Assembly: GCA_934168245.1 (NCBI GenBank)
Contig: CAKPMY010000001.1
Location: 186,001 to 250,000, forward strand
Direction: 5' to 3'
Source of the DNA: an uncultured Bacilli bacterium
GTDB taxonomy: Bacteria > Bacillota_I > Bacilli_A > RF39 > UBA660
Length of the DNA: 64,000 bases
Part shown: positions 52,416-59,860 of the stretch, in pieces
Layout: each line of letters begins with the position of its first letter
How positions within the stretch are numbered: the first letter of the stretch is position 1
Notes under the pieces: model-generated
What the model was told of the DNA's origin: nothing
Databases searched by the model: none
What the model saw: only the letters and a program-made list of their open reading frames with translations
Made by a program: the position numbers and the translations under genes

Positions 52416-53363
52416 ATGACGACTACTTTTAAATACACTAATTCTAACAAAAGATATCATACTCTAGACTATTATTATAAAACTAGATTCAATGAAAAGG
52501 TCTTTAAAGTAAACTTAGATGCCGGCTTTACTTGTCCTAATATCGATGGAACTGTCGGTCATAACGGTTGTATCTATTGTTCTAAACTTGGCTCAGGAGA
52601 CTTTGCAGGTAATAAAAATGAACCAATCGAACTACAATTTACCAAAATAAAAAATACTATGCTAAAAAAATGGCCAAAAGCCAAATATATTGGTTACTTT
52701 CAAGCCCATACTAATACTTATGCCCCAGTCGAAAAATTAGCGGAATTATACCAAAAAATACTCTCTCAGCAAGATGTAATAGGCCTAAACATCGCAACCA
52801 GACCTGATGCTATTTCTCCTGAATGTCTAGACTATCTAGAACAATTAAATAAAAAGACTTATCTAACTATTGAACTAGGTCTACAAACAACCAATGAAAA
52901 AACTTCTAAATTAATAAATAGATGTCACACTCTTACATGTTTTGAAAATATGGTAACTGAACTTAGAAAAAGAAATATCGATGTTGTAGTTCATATTATT
53001 AATGGTCTTCCTTATGAAACAAAAGAGGATATGTTAAATACGGTAAAATATCTAAATACTCTAGACATACAAGGTCTAAAAATACATATGCTAAGTATCT
53101 TAAAAGATACTCCCTTAGAAAAACTATATGAAAAAGAAAAGTTCCATATCTTAACCGAAGAAGAATATATAGATATTGTCATAAGTCAATTAGAATTATT
53201 AAGACCAGAAATAGTAATACATAGACTAAATACCGGTCCTAACTTAGAAGACTTAATAGAACCAAACTGGCTAGTAAAAAGACTACGTCTCTTAAATGAT
53301 ATTGATAAAGAAATGGTAAAAAGAGATACTTATCAAGGAAAAAAACTATATGAAAATATTTAA
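52416..53363 (+). CDS. Radical SAM protein of the YtqA family
   Basis: A 315-residue TIGR01212-type radical SAM enzyme. The FeS cluster cysteines are in CPNIDGTVGHNGCIYC, followed by KYIGYFQAHTNTYAP, IATRPDAI, TIELGLQTTNEKTSKLINRCHT and a HIINGLPYETKEDML segment. The spacing of the cluster cysteines is the family's long C-x11-C-x2-C form. AGGTGATG-type site lies before the ATG. The reaction is not known for YtqA, though links to tRNA or sulfur metabolism are suspected. It overlaps the next gene by 14 bp. Confidence 0.9.
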   Translation: MTTTFKYTNSNKRYHTLDYYYKTRFNEKVFKVNLDAGFTCPNIDGTVGHNGCIYCSKLGSGDFAGNKNEPIELQFTKIKNTMLKKWPKAKYIGYFQAHTNTYAPVEKLAELYQKILSQQDVIGLNIATRPDAISPECLDYLEQLNKKTYLTIELGLQTTNEKTSKLINRCHTLTCFENMVTELRKRNIDVVVHIINGLPYETKEDMLNTVKYLNTLDIQGLKIHMLSILKDTPLEKLYEKEKFHILTEEEYIDIVISQLELLRPEIVIHRLNTGPNLEDLIEPNWLVKRLRLLNDIDKEMVKRDTYQGKKLYENI

Positions 53364-53610
53364 TTATTATTTAGTATTTATAAATATTATTGGTTTCTTT
53401 TTAATTCTAATCGATAAAGTTAAAGCCTGTAAAAATAAATGGCGCATCAAAGAAAGTACTCTTCTCTTAATTTCCATCCTTGGTGGCAGTATTGGTGAAG
53501 TATCATCTATGTTACTTTTTCATCATAAAACGAAAAAGAATAAATTCATAATATTTATTCCTCTTCTCATCATAGTACAAGTAATTATATACTTATACCT
53601 AAAAAAATAG
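53350..53610 (+). CDS. DUF1294 membrane protein
   Basis: An 86-residue membrane protein with three hydrophobic segments. The pattern NIIGFFLILIDKVKACKNKWRIKESTLLLISILGGSIG is the DUF1294 signature (D-K-x-x-A, then W-R-I-x-E-x-x-L and GGS-x-G). Function is unknown. Its ATG overlaps the end of the radical SAM gene, so they are cotranscribed and coupled. Confidence 0.85.
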   Translation: MKIFNYYLVFINIIGFFLILIDKVKACKNKWRIKESTLLLISILGGSIGEVSSMLLFHHKTKKNKFIIFIPLLIIVQVIIYLYLKK

Positions 53611-53629
53611 AAGTTTAACTTCTATTTTT
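53601..53629. terminator. Bidirectional terminator between the DUF1294 and SPFH genes
   Basis: An 11-bp stem AAAAATAGAAG/CTTCTATTTTT with a 5-nt loop; both stop codons lie in or beside it. Confidence 0.85.
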
Positions 53630-54527
53630 CATTACTTTTATTTTTAGGTCTATCGATCATTTCATTAATAGTAGTACCTACAGTTGCTAGATTTTGTAAT
53701 TCACTAGGAACGATTATCTTAGTAGCATTACCATTCGCAACTTTTACCATTGCTTCATAACTCTTATATTTTAATACGGCATCATCCATACCAGCACTCT
53801 TTAATAGTTTTAATCCCTCAGCTGTAGCCTCTTGGATTTTAAGAATTGCTGTAGCCTCACCTTCTGCTTCTCTAATGTGAGCCTCACGTTTAGCATCGGC
53901 TCTTAAAATAGCACTTTCTTTTTCACCTTCAGCAATCAAAATAGCAGCCTTCTTCTCACCTTCAGCCTTTAATATTGCTTCACGTCTTTCACGTTCTGCT
54001 CTCATTTGCTTTTCCATAGCCTCTTGGATATCCCTAGGAGGTAATATATTTTTTACCTCTACACGATTAACTTTAATTCCCCAAGGATCAGTTGCCTCAT
54101 CCAAAATAACTCTCATTTTAGCATTAATAACATCACGCGAAGTTAAAGTTTCATCCAACTCCAACTCACCAATAATATTACGTAGAGTTGTAGCCGTTAA
54201 ATTCTCAATAGCGTTAACTGGATTTTCAACACCATAAGTATAAAGTTTAGAATCAGTTATTTGTAAATAAACAACTGTATCTATTTGCATAGTAACATTA
54301 TCTTTAGTTATAACTGGTTGTGGAGCAAAGTCACTAACTTTCTCCTTTAAACTAACAACATTCGCAACCCTTTCAAATACTGGTATTACATAATGTAGAC
54401 CAGTTTGCATAGTTCTATTATATGCACCTAATCTTTCAACAACTATAGCCTTAGATTGTGGAATAATTTTAATTCCAGAAGCCAAGATTCCAAGAACAAC
54501 AAGTAATAATATCAAACCAAATTCCAT
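53622..54527 (-). CDS. SPFH/band 7 membrane protein (QmcA/stomatin-like)
   Basis: A 301-residue scaffold protein. One N-terminal membrane helix (LILLLVVLGILASGIKII) precedes the SPFH domain (KAIVVERLGAYNRTMQTGLHY, YLQITDSKLYTYGVENP, RNIIGELELDETLTSRDVIN), then an Ala/Glu-rich coiled coil (REAILKAEGEKKAAILIAEGE) and a Gly/hydrophobic C-terminal part. The flotillin-like group is involved in membrane organisation and protease complexes. It lies directly after an NfeD-like gene, its usual partner. Confidence 0.93.
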   Translation of the reverse strand: MEFGLILLLVVLGILASGIKIIPQSKAIVVERLGAYNRTMQTGLHYVIPVFERVANVVSLKEKVSDFAPQPVITKDNVTMQIDTVVYLQITDSKLYTYGVENPVNAIENLTATTLRNIIGELELDETLTSRDVINAKMRVILDEATDPWGIKVNRVEVKNILPPRDIQEAMEKQMRAERERREAILKAEGEKKAAILIAEGEKESAILRADAKREAHIREAEGEATAILKIQEATAEGLKLLKSAGMDDAVLKYKSYEAMVKVANGNATKIIVPSELQNLATVGTTINEMIDRPKNKSNEK

Positions 54528-54947
54528 TTATTTTTCCTCCTTCTCAACAACAAGTTTTACACCATCTATTTTTTTAACAATAACTTTATCAGAAACATCT
54601 AAAACAGTATCACTAGTAGCCGTCCAAATAGTACCAAGGACTTTTACTTCTCCATATTCATCTGGAGTTATTTTCTTAATTACTTCGGCTTTTTTACCAA
54701 TAACTCGATCAACATTAGTTGGCACTACATCATTACTCTTTAATTTCTTAACTACAGGTTTAGTAACCAATAAAGCAATAATACTAACAACAATAAATAC
54801 TAATAGTTGTAACAAGAAATTATCAACAAAAATTGCTAGTATCATTGAAAATAATGCCCCTATCGCAAACCAAATTGAAACTAAGTTAACTGTAGATATT
54901 TCAATAAATATTAACATTAAACATGCCGCAAACCAATAAACAGCCAT
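54528..54947 (-). CDS. NfeD-like membrane protein
   Basis: A 139-residue protein with three or four N-terminal membrane helices (ALLVTKPVVKKLK closes this part) and a C-terminal OB-fold beta domain (VIGKKAEVIKKITPDEYGEVKVLGTIWTA). This is the short NfeD1b form that pairs with SPFH proteins. The Met at 54947 is preceded by GAGGTGAG; upstream codons have no site. It ends exactly where the SPFH gene starts. Confidence 0.9.
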   Translation of the reverse strand: MAVYWFAACLMLIFIEISTVNLVSIWFAIGALFSMILAIFVDNFLLQLLVFIVVSIIALLVTKPVVKKLKSNDVVPTNVDRVIGKKAEVIKKITPDEYGEVKVLGTIWTATSDTVLDVSDKVIVKKIDGVKLVVEKEEK

Positions 54948-55067
54948 AAAACTCACCTCTTTAATTATTATTATATGAAAACAAATAACAAATTTCAACA
55001 AATTTATCTTGTTTATTAAAACTATCTATAATATAATTAAATATAAAGATAGGGAGTAACGTAGTAT

Positions 55068-55787
55068 ATGGGAAAATTAACAAAAAAAGAAACGCGTATA
55101 ATTTCTCTTGCTTTAGCCACATGGGGTATAATCATGGTAGGTTCTGGTTTCACTATGAAAAGCATGATAAAACCAACTGAGGTAAAGAAAAACGACTTAG
55201 AAGTTGTTCATAAAAGAGTCGCTGAAATTAAAACAAATGAAATAAAATTAAAAGATATGGAATTAGAAATAAATCAATCACTAAGCGTAGATGTAAAAGA
55301 TTACTTAGAAAATCTAAATGATATAGATCAAGAAGTCTTAAAAATATTACGTCTAGATACTTCAATGGTAAAAGTAAATGAAGCTGGCACTTATACGTAT
55401 ACAGTTTCATATAAAAAGAAAAAATATAATGGTACTTTTACAATTAAAGAAAAAGAACTACCAAATGTTGATTTAACTATTAAGAATCTAAGACTAACTA
55501 TTGGTTCACCATTATCTACTGATAAACAAGTATATATCAAAGAAGAGTTAACTGAAGAAATTAAAAAGAATATTCTAATAGATTTAACAGCTGTTGATAC
55601 ACAAAAAGTAGGAAACTATAAATATACAGTAACTTACAATGGTATTTTATATACTGGTACAATCGAAGTATATGAACCTCAACAAAAAGTCTTAACACCT
55701 TCTAATGGTACTGAAGATGATTCTAAAAAGGAAGAAAAGAAAGACGATCAACAACCAGAACAAAAAGAAGAAACTGAAAATCAATAA
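55068..55787 (+). CDS. Exported protein with two Ig-like repeats and charged tail
   Basis: A 239-residue protein. A hydrophobic N-terminal segment (ISLALATWGIIMVGSGFTM) serves as signal anchor. Two ~70-residue repeats follow, each with a short beta opening (LKDMELEINQSLSVDVKDYL; IKNLRLTIGSPLSTDKQVYI) and a closing strand pair (GTYTYTVSYKKKKYNGTFTI; GNYKYTVTYNGILYTGTIEV), typical of bacterial Ig-like domains. The last 30 residues are E, K and Q-rich. AGGGAG lies before the ATG. It has no cell-wall sorting signal, so it is probably membrane-anchored. It ends in a strong terminator. Confidence 0.7.
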   Translation: MGKLTKKETRIISLALATWGIIMVGSGFTMKSMIKPTEVKKNDLEVVHKRVAEIKTNEIKLKDMELEINQSLSVDVKDYLENLNDIDQEVLKILRLDTSMVKVNEAGTYTYTVSYKKKKYNGTFTIKEKELPNVDLTIKNLRLTIGSPLSTDKQVYIKEELTEEIKKNILIDLTAVDTQKVGNYKYTVTYNGILYTGTIEVYEPQQKVLTPSNGTEDDSKKEEKKDDQQPEQKEETENQ

Positions 55788-55816
55788 ATACACTAAAAAA
55801 TTAGTGTATTTTTTTT
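55787..55816 (+). terminator. Terminator of the Ig-repeat gene
   Basis: A perfect 10-bp stem (55787-55796 with 55801-55810), A loop, then a run of T. Confidence 0.9.
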
Positions 55817-55846
55817 AAACTTGTTAAACCAATTCCTAAAAGTTAA

Positions 55847-55890
55847 CCAATTATTAAAAATTCCCAACCCAATTATTAAAAATTCCCAAC
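55847..55890. repeat. Perfect 22-bp tandem direct repeat
   Basis: CCAATTATTAAAAATTCCCAAC occurs twice in direct succession (55847-55868 and 55869-55890), upstream of the promoter of the adhesin operon; a looser relative lies just before it. Confidence 0.95.
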
Positions 55891-55921
55891 TAAAACTTAT
55901 TTAATTCTTATTTTTCCCAGT

Positions 55922-55950
55922 TTGCAAAGAAAATTTAAACATGATATTCT
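55922..55950 (+). promoter_or_regulatory. Promoter of the adhesin-sortase operon
   Basis: TTGCAA (55922-55927), 17 bp, TATTCT (55945-55950) with a TGA extension. It lies 32 bp downstream of the tandem repeat. Confidence 0.55.
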
Positions 55951-55974
55951 CCTAGTGCAAAGAGGAGGAATAAT

Positions 55975-57396
55975 ATGAAAAAATTAATATTTGCACTAAT
56001 TGGGGCATTACTACTAATAACGCCATACACCACCCATGCTGAAACATCTAGGTTTTATGAAGCAGAATACATAAGATATACTTGGAATCGCGTAACCTCA
56101 AACAACATAAAGTTTTATCAACAAGCCAGAGTCTATAGAGAACAAGGAACAAATAACCATGTCTATTGTATAGAACCATTTGTTGGATTAGTCGACACAA
56201 AGGATTATTATAGTACTATCACTCCAGAAAATTTAACTAAAGAACAAATAGAAAGAGTCTCACAAATCGCTCACTTTGGTTATAATTATAAAGACCATTT
56301 TGATATAAAATGGTATGCCATATCCCAAATAATGATCTGGAGAACCGTAGATCCATATGCTGATTTCTACTTCACAAACAAACTAAATGGAACTAGAATA
56401 ACTCTTTTAGAGGCTGAAAAGAATGAAATTGAAAACTTAATAACAAGCTACAACACTCTTCCAAGTTTTTCAAATCAAACTTATAACATCGTAAAAGGTG
56501 AATCAATCATTTTAGAAGATCAAAATAACGTCATAAATGACTACACTACAACAAGCAATCAAGTAACAATAGAAAATAATAAAATTTATCTAAAAGATTT
56601 AAACCTAGGCGAAAACATCATCACCTTCGAAAAAGAAGACACTTACTACAATAAACCTTTAATATTCTATCAAGGAAAAGATACTCAAAATCTCTTAATG
56701 ACTGGTGACCTAGAACCTAAAACATTCCAAGTAAAGATAATTGTTCAAGAAACAGAACTAAAAATAAATAAATTAGACAAAGATACCGACAACAATAAAA
56801 ATAATGGCACTGCCCAACTAGAAGGTGCTATCTATCAACTATATGATTCCAATATGAATGAACTAGATAAATTAACTATCGATGAAACTCATCAAGTAAC
56901 TCTAAAAAATCTAAAATATGGTAAATATTTCCTAAAAGAAATTAAAGCCGGTACTGGCTACGAACTAGATCAAAATACTTATTCATTCGAACTATTACCA
57001 GAAACATCAACTATTAAATTAAATCTATATAACCAGGTAATAAAAGCCAAAGTAACTATTAATAAAAAATATATCTTAAACGATGAAAGTTTACCAGAAG
57101 AAAATATAAGTTTCAATATATACGACGAAAACAATCAATTAATTAAAACAGTAACTACAAATAATCTAGGTATAATAGAAATAGATCTTACTTATGGCAA
57201 ATACAAACTAGAGCAAGTAACCACAACTCCTGGTTATGACACCATAGATACATTTGAAATAATTATAGAAAATACTAAAGACCAAGCATTTAATCTTTTC
57301 AATCATAAAATAAAAGTACCCTATACTAAGTCCCACAAACCATCTCTACTTCTAAGAATATTAAGTATTATATTACTATGTTTTGCCAATGTCTAA
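55975..57396 (+). CDS. Thioester-domain Cna-B surface adhesin
   Basis: A 473-residue surface protein. After the signal peptide (MKKLIFALIGALLLITP; cut near THA-E) comes a thioester domain: VYCIEPF supplies the Cys and ISQIMIWRT the Gln expected to form an internal bond used for covalent attachment to host molecules. Two Cna-B domains follow (from LKINKLDKD and from KVTINKKYIL), each with the E-box (YFLKEIKAGTGY; YKLEQVTTTPGY) that closes a Lys-Asn/Asp isopeptide. The C-terminus is VPYTKSHKP and a hydrophobic end, an unusual sorting signal. AGGAGG precedes the ATG. Confidence 0.85.
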   Translation: MKKLIFALIGALLLITPYTTHAETSRFYEAEYIRYTWNRVTSNNIKFYQQARVYREQGTNNHVYCIEPFVGLVDTKDYYSTITPENLTKEQIERVSQIAHFGYNYKDHFDIKWYAISQIMIWRTVDPYADFYFTNKLNGTRITLLEAEKNEIENLITSYNTLPSFSNQTYNIVKGESIILEDQNNVINDYTTTSNQVTIENNKIYLKDLNLGENIITFEKEDTYYNKPLIFYQGKDTQNLLMTGDLEPKTFQVKIIVQETELKINKLDKDTDNNKNNGTAQLEGAIYQLYDSNMNELDKLTIDETHQVTLKNLKYGKYFLKEIKAGTGYELDQNTYSFELLPETSTIKLNLYNQVIKAKVTINKKYILNDESLPEENISFNIYDENNQLIKTVTTNNLGIIEIDLTYGKYKLEQVTTTPGYDTIDTFEIIIENTKDQAFNLFNHKIKVPYTKSHKPSLLLRILSIILLCFANV

Positions 57397-57916
57397 AAAT
57401 ACAAAAATAATATTACTTACTATCTTAATAGTATTAAGTATCCTATCACCATATAAAATAAATAAAACTAATACAGTAATAAATACCATTACAACTGAAT
57501 TAAAGAAAAAGGACAATAGTATAAACCGCATAAAAGAAACAGGCACCTTAGAAATACCAAAAATAAATCTAAAAAGAAACATCTATGACCCAAGTAGTAA
57601 ACTAAACGATGTTGATAAAAACGTAACCATCATAAAAGAAACTATTTCCACTAATGAAAATGGTCTAATAATATTAGCCGCTCACTCTGGTAATAATTAC
57701 AATTCTTTTTTTGACAATCTAGATAAATTAAAAGTAAATGACACAGTATACTTAACATATAAAAACAAAGATTATCACTATCAAGTAACTAGTATTCATG
57801 AAGAAAAAAGAACTGGCTATATAAACATCAAAGATAAAAATGTAAATAGACTAATTCTAACTACTTGCAGCAAAAATAAAGGCAAACAACTCATCATCGA
57901 ATGCGAAAAAAAATAG
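57389..57916 (+). CDS. Sortase, translationally coupled to the adhesin
   Basis: A 175-residue transpeptidase that should attach surface proteins to the wall. It has an N-terminal membrane helix (IILLTILIVLSILSPY), the sortase beta-barrel (ETGTLEIPKINLKRNIYD), the catalytic His in IILAAHSG, and the catalytic Cys in LILTTCSKNKG. The expected Arg near the end is Q or K here (GKQLIIEC). The ATG at 57389 overlaps the last codons of the adhesin gene by 8 bp and has no ribosome site of its own, so coupling is likely. A TTG two codons upstream is less likely. Confidence 0.85.
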   Translation: MSKNTKIILLTILIVLSILSPYKINKTNTVINTITTELKKKDNSINRIKETGTLEIPKINLKRNIYDPSSKLNDVDKNVTIIKETISTNENGLIILAAHSGNNYNSFFDNLDKLKVNDTVYLTYKNKDYHYQVTSIHEEKRTGYINIKDKNVNRLILTTCSKNKGKQLIIECEKK

Positions 57917-57937
57917 TTCAAACTCGAACTATTTTTT
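57908..57937. terminator. Bidirectional terminator between sortase and Ctp protease genes
   Basis: A 12-bp stem (57908-57919 with 57926-57937), 6-nt loop, with A and T runs on the two sides. Confidence 0.88.
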
Positions 57938-59197
57938 AGTTAGTACTTCTGAGGCTTTTTGTAATTGTAAATCATTCTCATCACAAGCATTATTATAATA
58001 CTCCTCAGTTAATTCTACTTCTATATCAGGAACAACACCTTTATCATTAATCCAATTACCCTTAGATGTTAACCATTTCTCTGCTGTATATTTTAAACTA
58101 GCCCCATTAGATAATTCATAAGTCTTTTGTACTGTACCTTTGCCATAAGAAGTTGTACCTATAATAGTAGCATTCTTATAATTTTCTTGAAAACAAGATG
58201 CTAATATTTCTGATGCCGATGCTGACTGACAATCTATTAAAACTACAATATCATATTTTCTCTTATCTTTCGTAGAAGCATAAAACTTTTCTACTTTTCC
58301 TTTATTTTCAATTTGATATAATACTGTTTTCTTATCAAAGAACAACGATAAAATATCTTGAACCTGGCTCAAATGTCCACCAGGATTACCTCTAACATCT
58401 ATAATTAATGAATCTATTTTTTCTTTTTCTAAAGCCTTTAAATTTTTATTAAATTGTGCATATGTATTAGCCGCAAATGTTTCAATATTAATATATCCTA
58501 CATTCTTACCATTACCCTCAATAATTTTACTAGAAACTGAAGATAATACAACCTCTCCAATTGTAATATTAACAGTTATTTCTTCACTATCACGTAACAC
58601 TACAAATACTTGCTTATCACCCTTATTACGTTTTATAAGTGAAGTCATATCCGTAAGCGATAAATTCTTAACATCTTTTCCATCTATTCTTAAAAACTTA
58701 TCCCCTACTTTAATTCCAGCCTTTTTAGCAGGAGAATTATCCATAACTTCTACTACCTGATTTTCATTATTTTCATCATGTAAAATAGTAACTCCAACAC
58801 CTATATAAGTACCATCAAGACTCTGATTAAAACTATTAGTATCTTCTTCATTCAAATAATATGAATACGGATCATTTAAAGAACTAACCATTCCATCTAT
58901 AGCCGCTCCAACCAACTTATCTTCAGACACTTCTTCATAATAATTATTCTTAATCTTTTCATAAGCCGCTAATAGTTCAGCCTCTTTAGCTGTAACATTT
59001 ACAGTATTAAATGATTTACTATAAGTTAAAATACAACCCATAATTACTCCAAATAATATTGAAATAATAATTAATAATATAACTTCAGGAATAGTAAAAG
59101 AACTATAATCTTCTGGCTTTAATTTCTTCTTAATATTAGAAAAAAACTTCTTTATACCCAAACCCATTTTATTATCTGTCTTCTTACGTTTTCTCAT
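57929..59197 (-). CDS. C-terminal processing protease (S41, PDZ)
   Basis: A 422-residue membrane-anchored serine protease of the CtpA/CtpB group. An N-terminal basic region and helix (VILLIIISILFGVIMGCILTY) are followed by a PDZ domain (YIGVGVTILHDENN, DNSPAKKAGIKVGDKFLRIDG), and the S41 domain with IDVRGNPGGHLSQ, the catalytic Ser in CQSASASEILAS and Lys in GTTSYGKGTVQ. CtpB of Bacillus takes part in sigma-K activation during sporulation; whether this one does is unknown. GGTGAT lies before the ATG. Confidence 0.93.
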   Translation of the reverse strand: MRKRKKTDNKMGLGIKKFFSNIKKKLKPEDYSSFTIPEVILLIIISILFGVIMGCILTYSKSFNTVNVTAKEAELLAAYEKIKNNYYEEVSEDKLVGAAIDGMVSSLNDPYSYYLNEEDTNSFNQSLDGTYIGVGVTILHDENNENQVVEVMDNSPAKKAGIKVGDKFLRIDGKDVKNLSLTDMTSLIKRNKGDKQVFVVLRDSEEITVNITIGEVVLSSVSSKIIEGNGKNVGYINIETFAANTYAQFNKNLKALEKEKIDSLIIDVRGNPGGHLSQVQDILSLFFDKKTVLYQIENKGKVEKFYASTKDKRKYDIVVLIDCQSASASEILASCFQENYKNATIIGTTSYGKGTVQKTYELSNGASLKYTAEKWLTSKGNWINDKGVVPDIEVELTEEYYNNACDENDLQLQKASEVLTKK

Positions 59198-59252
59198 AAT
59201 ATCACCTAATAATATAATAACACATAAAAAAAAAAATTAATATTAAACCAAT

Positions 59253-59280
59253 AAAAAATAAAAAGACTAAACAGTCTTTT
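59253..59280 (-). terminator. Terminator of the thioredoxin-fold gene
   Basis: An 8-bp stem AAAAGACT/AGTCTTTT (59261-59268 with 59273-59280), loop AAAC, U run on the minus strand. Confidence 0.8.
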
Positions 59281-59286
59281 TACATA

Positions 59287-59805
59287 TTATTTTAAATAAT
59301 CTAATATTTTATCAGCACCTTCTACATACTCAACAATCTTACCATCAGCAAAATTAATTAAAGTTGGACCATTAATTTTAAGTTCTGAAGCATCACTTGC
59401 TGAAGAATTACTCTCTTCACTAACAAAACTCTTATTAAGTGCATTATTCATATCTACATAATAAATATGACTATCTTTATTATTTGTTCTATAAGTAGAA
59501 ATAGCACTTGCTATATTACTAGCATTATCTTCATCAGTTGTATCATAATAAACAACTAAATATGATGAATCTTTCATAGAAAAACTAGTACCTACTAATA
59601 TTTCCTGATATTGAATTTCTACTGTTTCATCTTTATTAGTATCATTTTTAGTAGAACTATCACTCTTACCTAATATCGCAACAGTAATAAAATAAAACAT
59701 TACTAAAAATGCTAATACAACTAAAGTTATTATTAAAATCTTTTTATATTCTCCATCAAAACTACTACTTTCAAATTTTACTTTTTTATTATTTTTCTTT
59801 GCCAT
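59287..59805 (-). CDS. Membrane-anchored thioredoxin-fold protein without CxxC
   Basis: A 172-residue protein. One helix (ILIITLVVLAFLVMFYFITVAIL) anchors an extracellular domain with a thioredoxin-like strand order: SYLVVYYDTTDEDNAS, then IYYVDMNNALN, and a cis-Pro-like GPTLINFADGKIVEYVEG at the end. The catalytic CxxC is missing, so it is likely a binding or structural member rather than a redox enzyme. GGTGGTGAAT lies before the ATG at 59805. It sits between ctp and ydcC-like genes, but its terminator separates it from the former. Confidence 0.65.
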   Translation of the reverse strand: MAKKNNKKVKFESSSFDGEYKKILIITLVVLAFLVMFYFITVAILGKSDSSTKNDTNKDETVEIQYQEILVGTSFSMKDSSYLVVYYDTTDEDNASNIASAISTYRTNNKDSHIYYVDMNNALNKSFVSEESNSSASDASELKINGPTLINFADGKIVEYVEGADKILDYLK

Positions 59806-59835
59806 ATAATTCACCACCAAAACCATTATATCATA

Positions 59836-59860
59836 AGAAAAAAAAGAGGTAAACTCTTTA
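59836..59860 (-). terminator. Terminator of the YdcC-like gene
   Basis: Stem AAAGAG/CTCTTT with loop TTTAC on the minus strand and a long U run; identical in its 19-nt core to the terminator after the SpoVIF-like gene. Confidence 0.75.
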
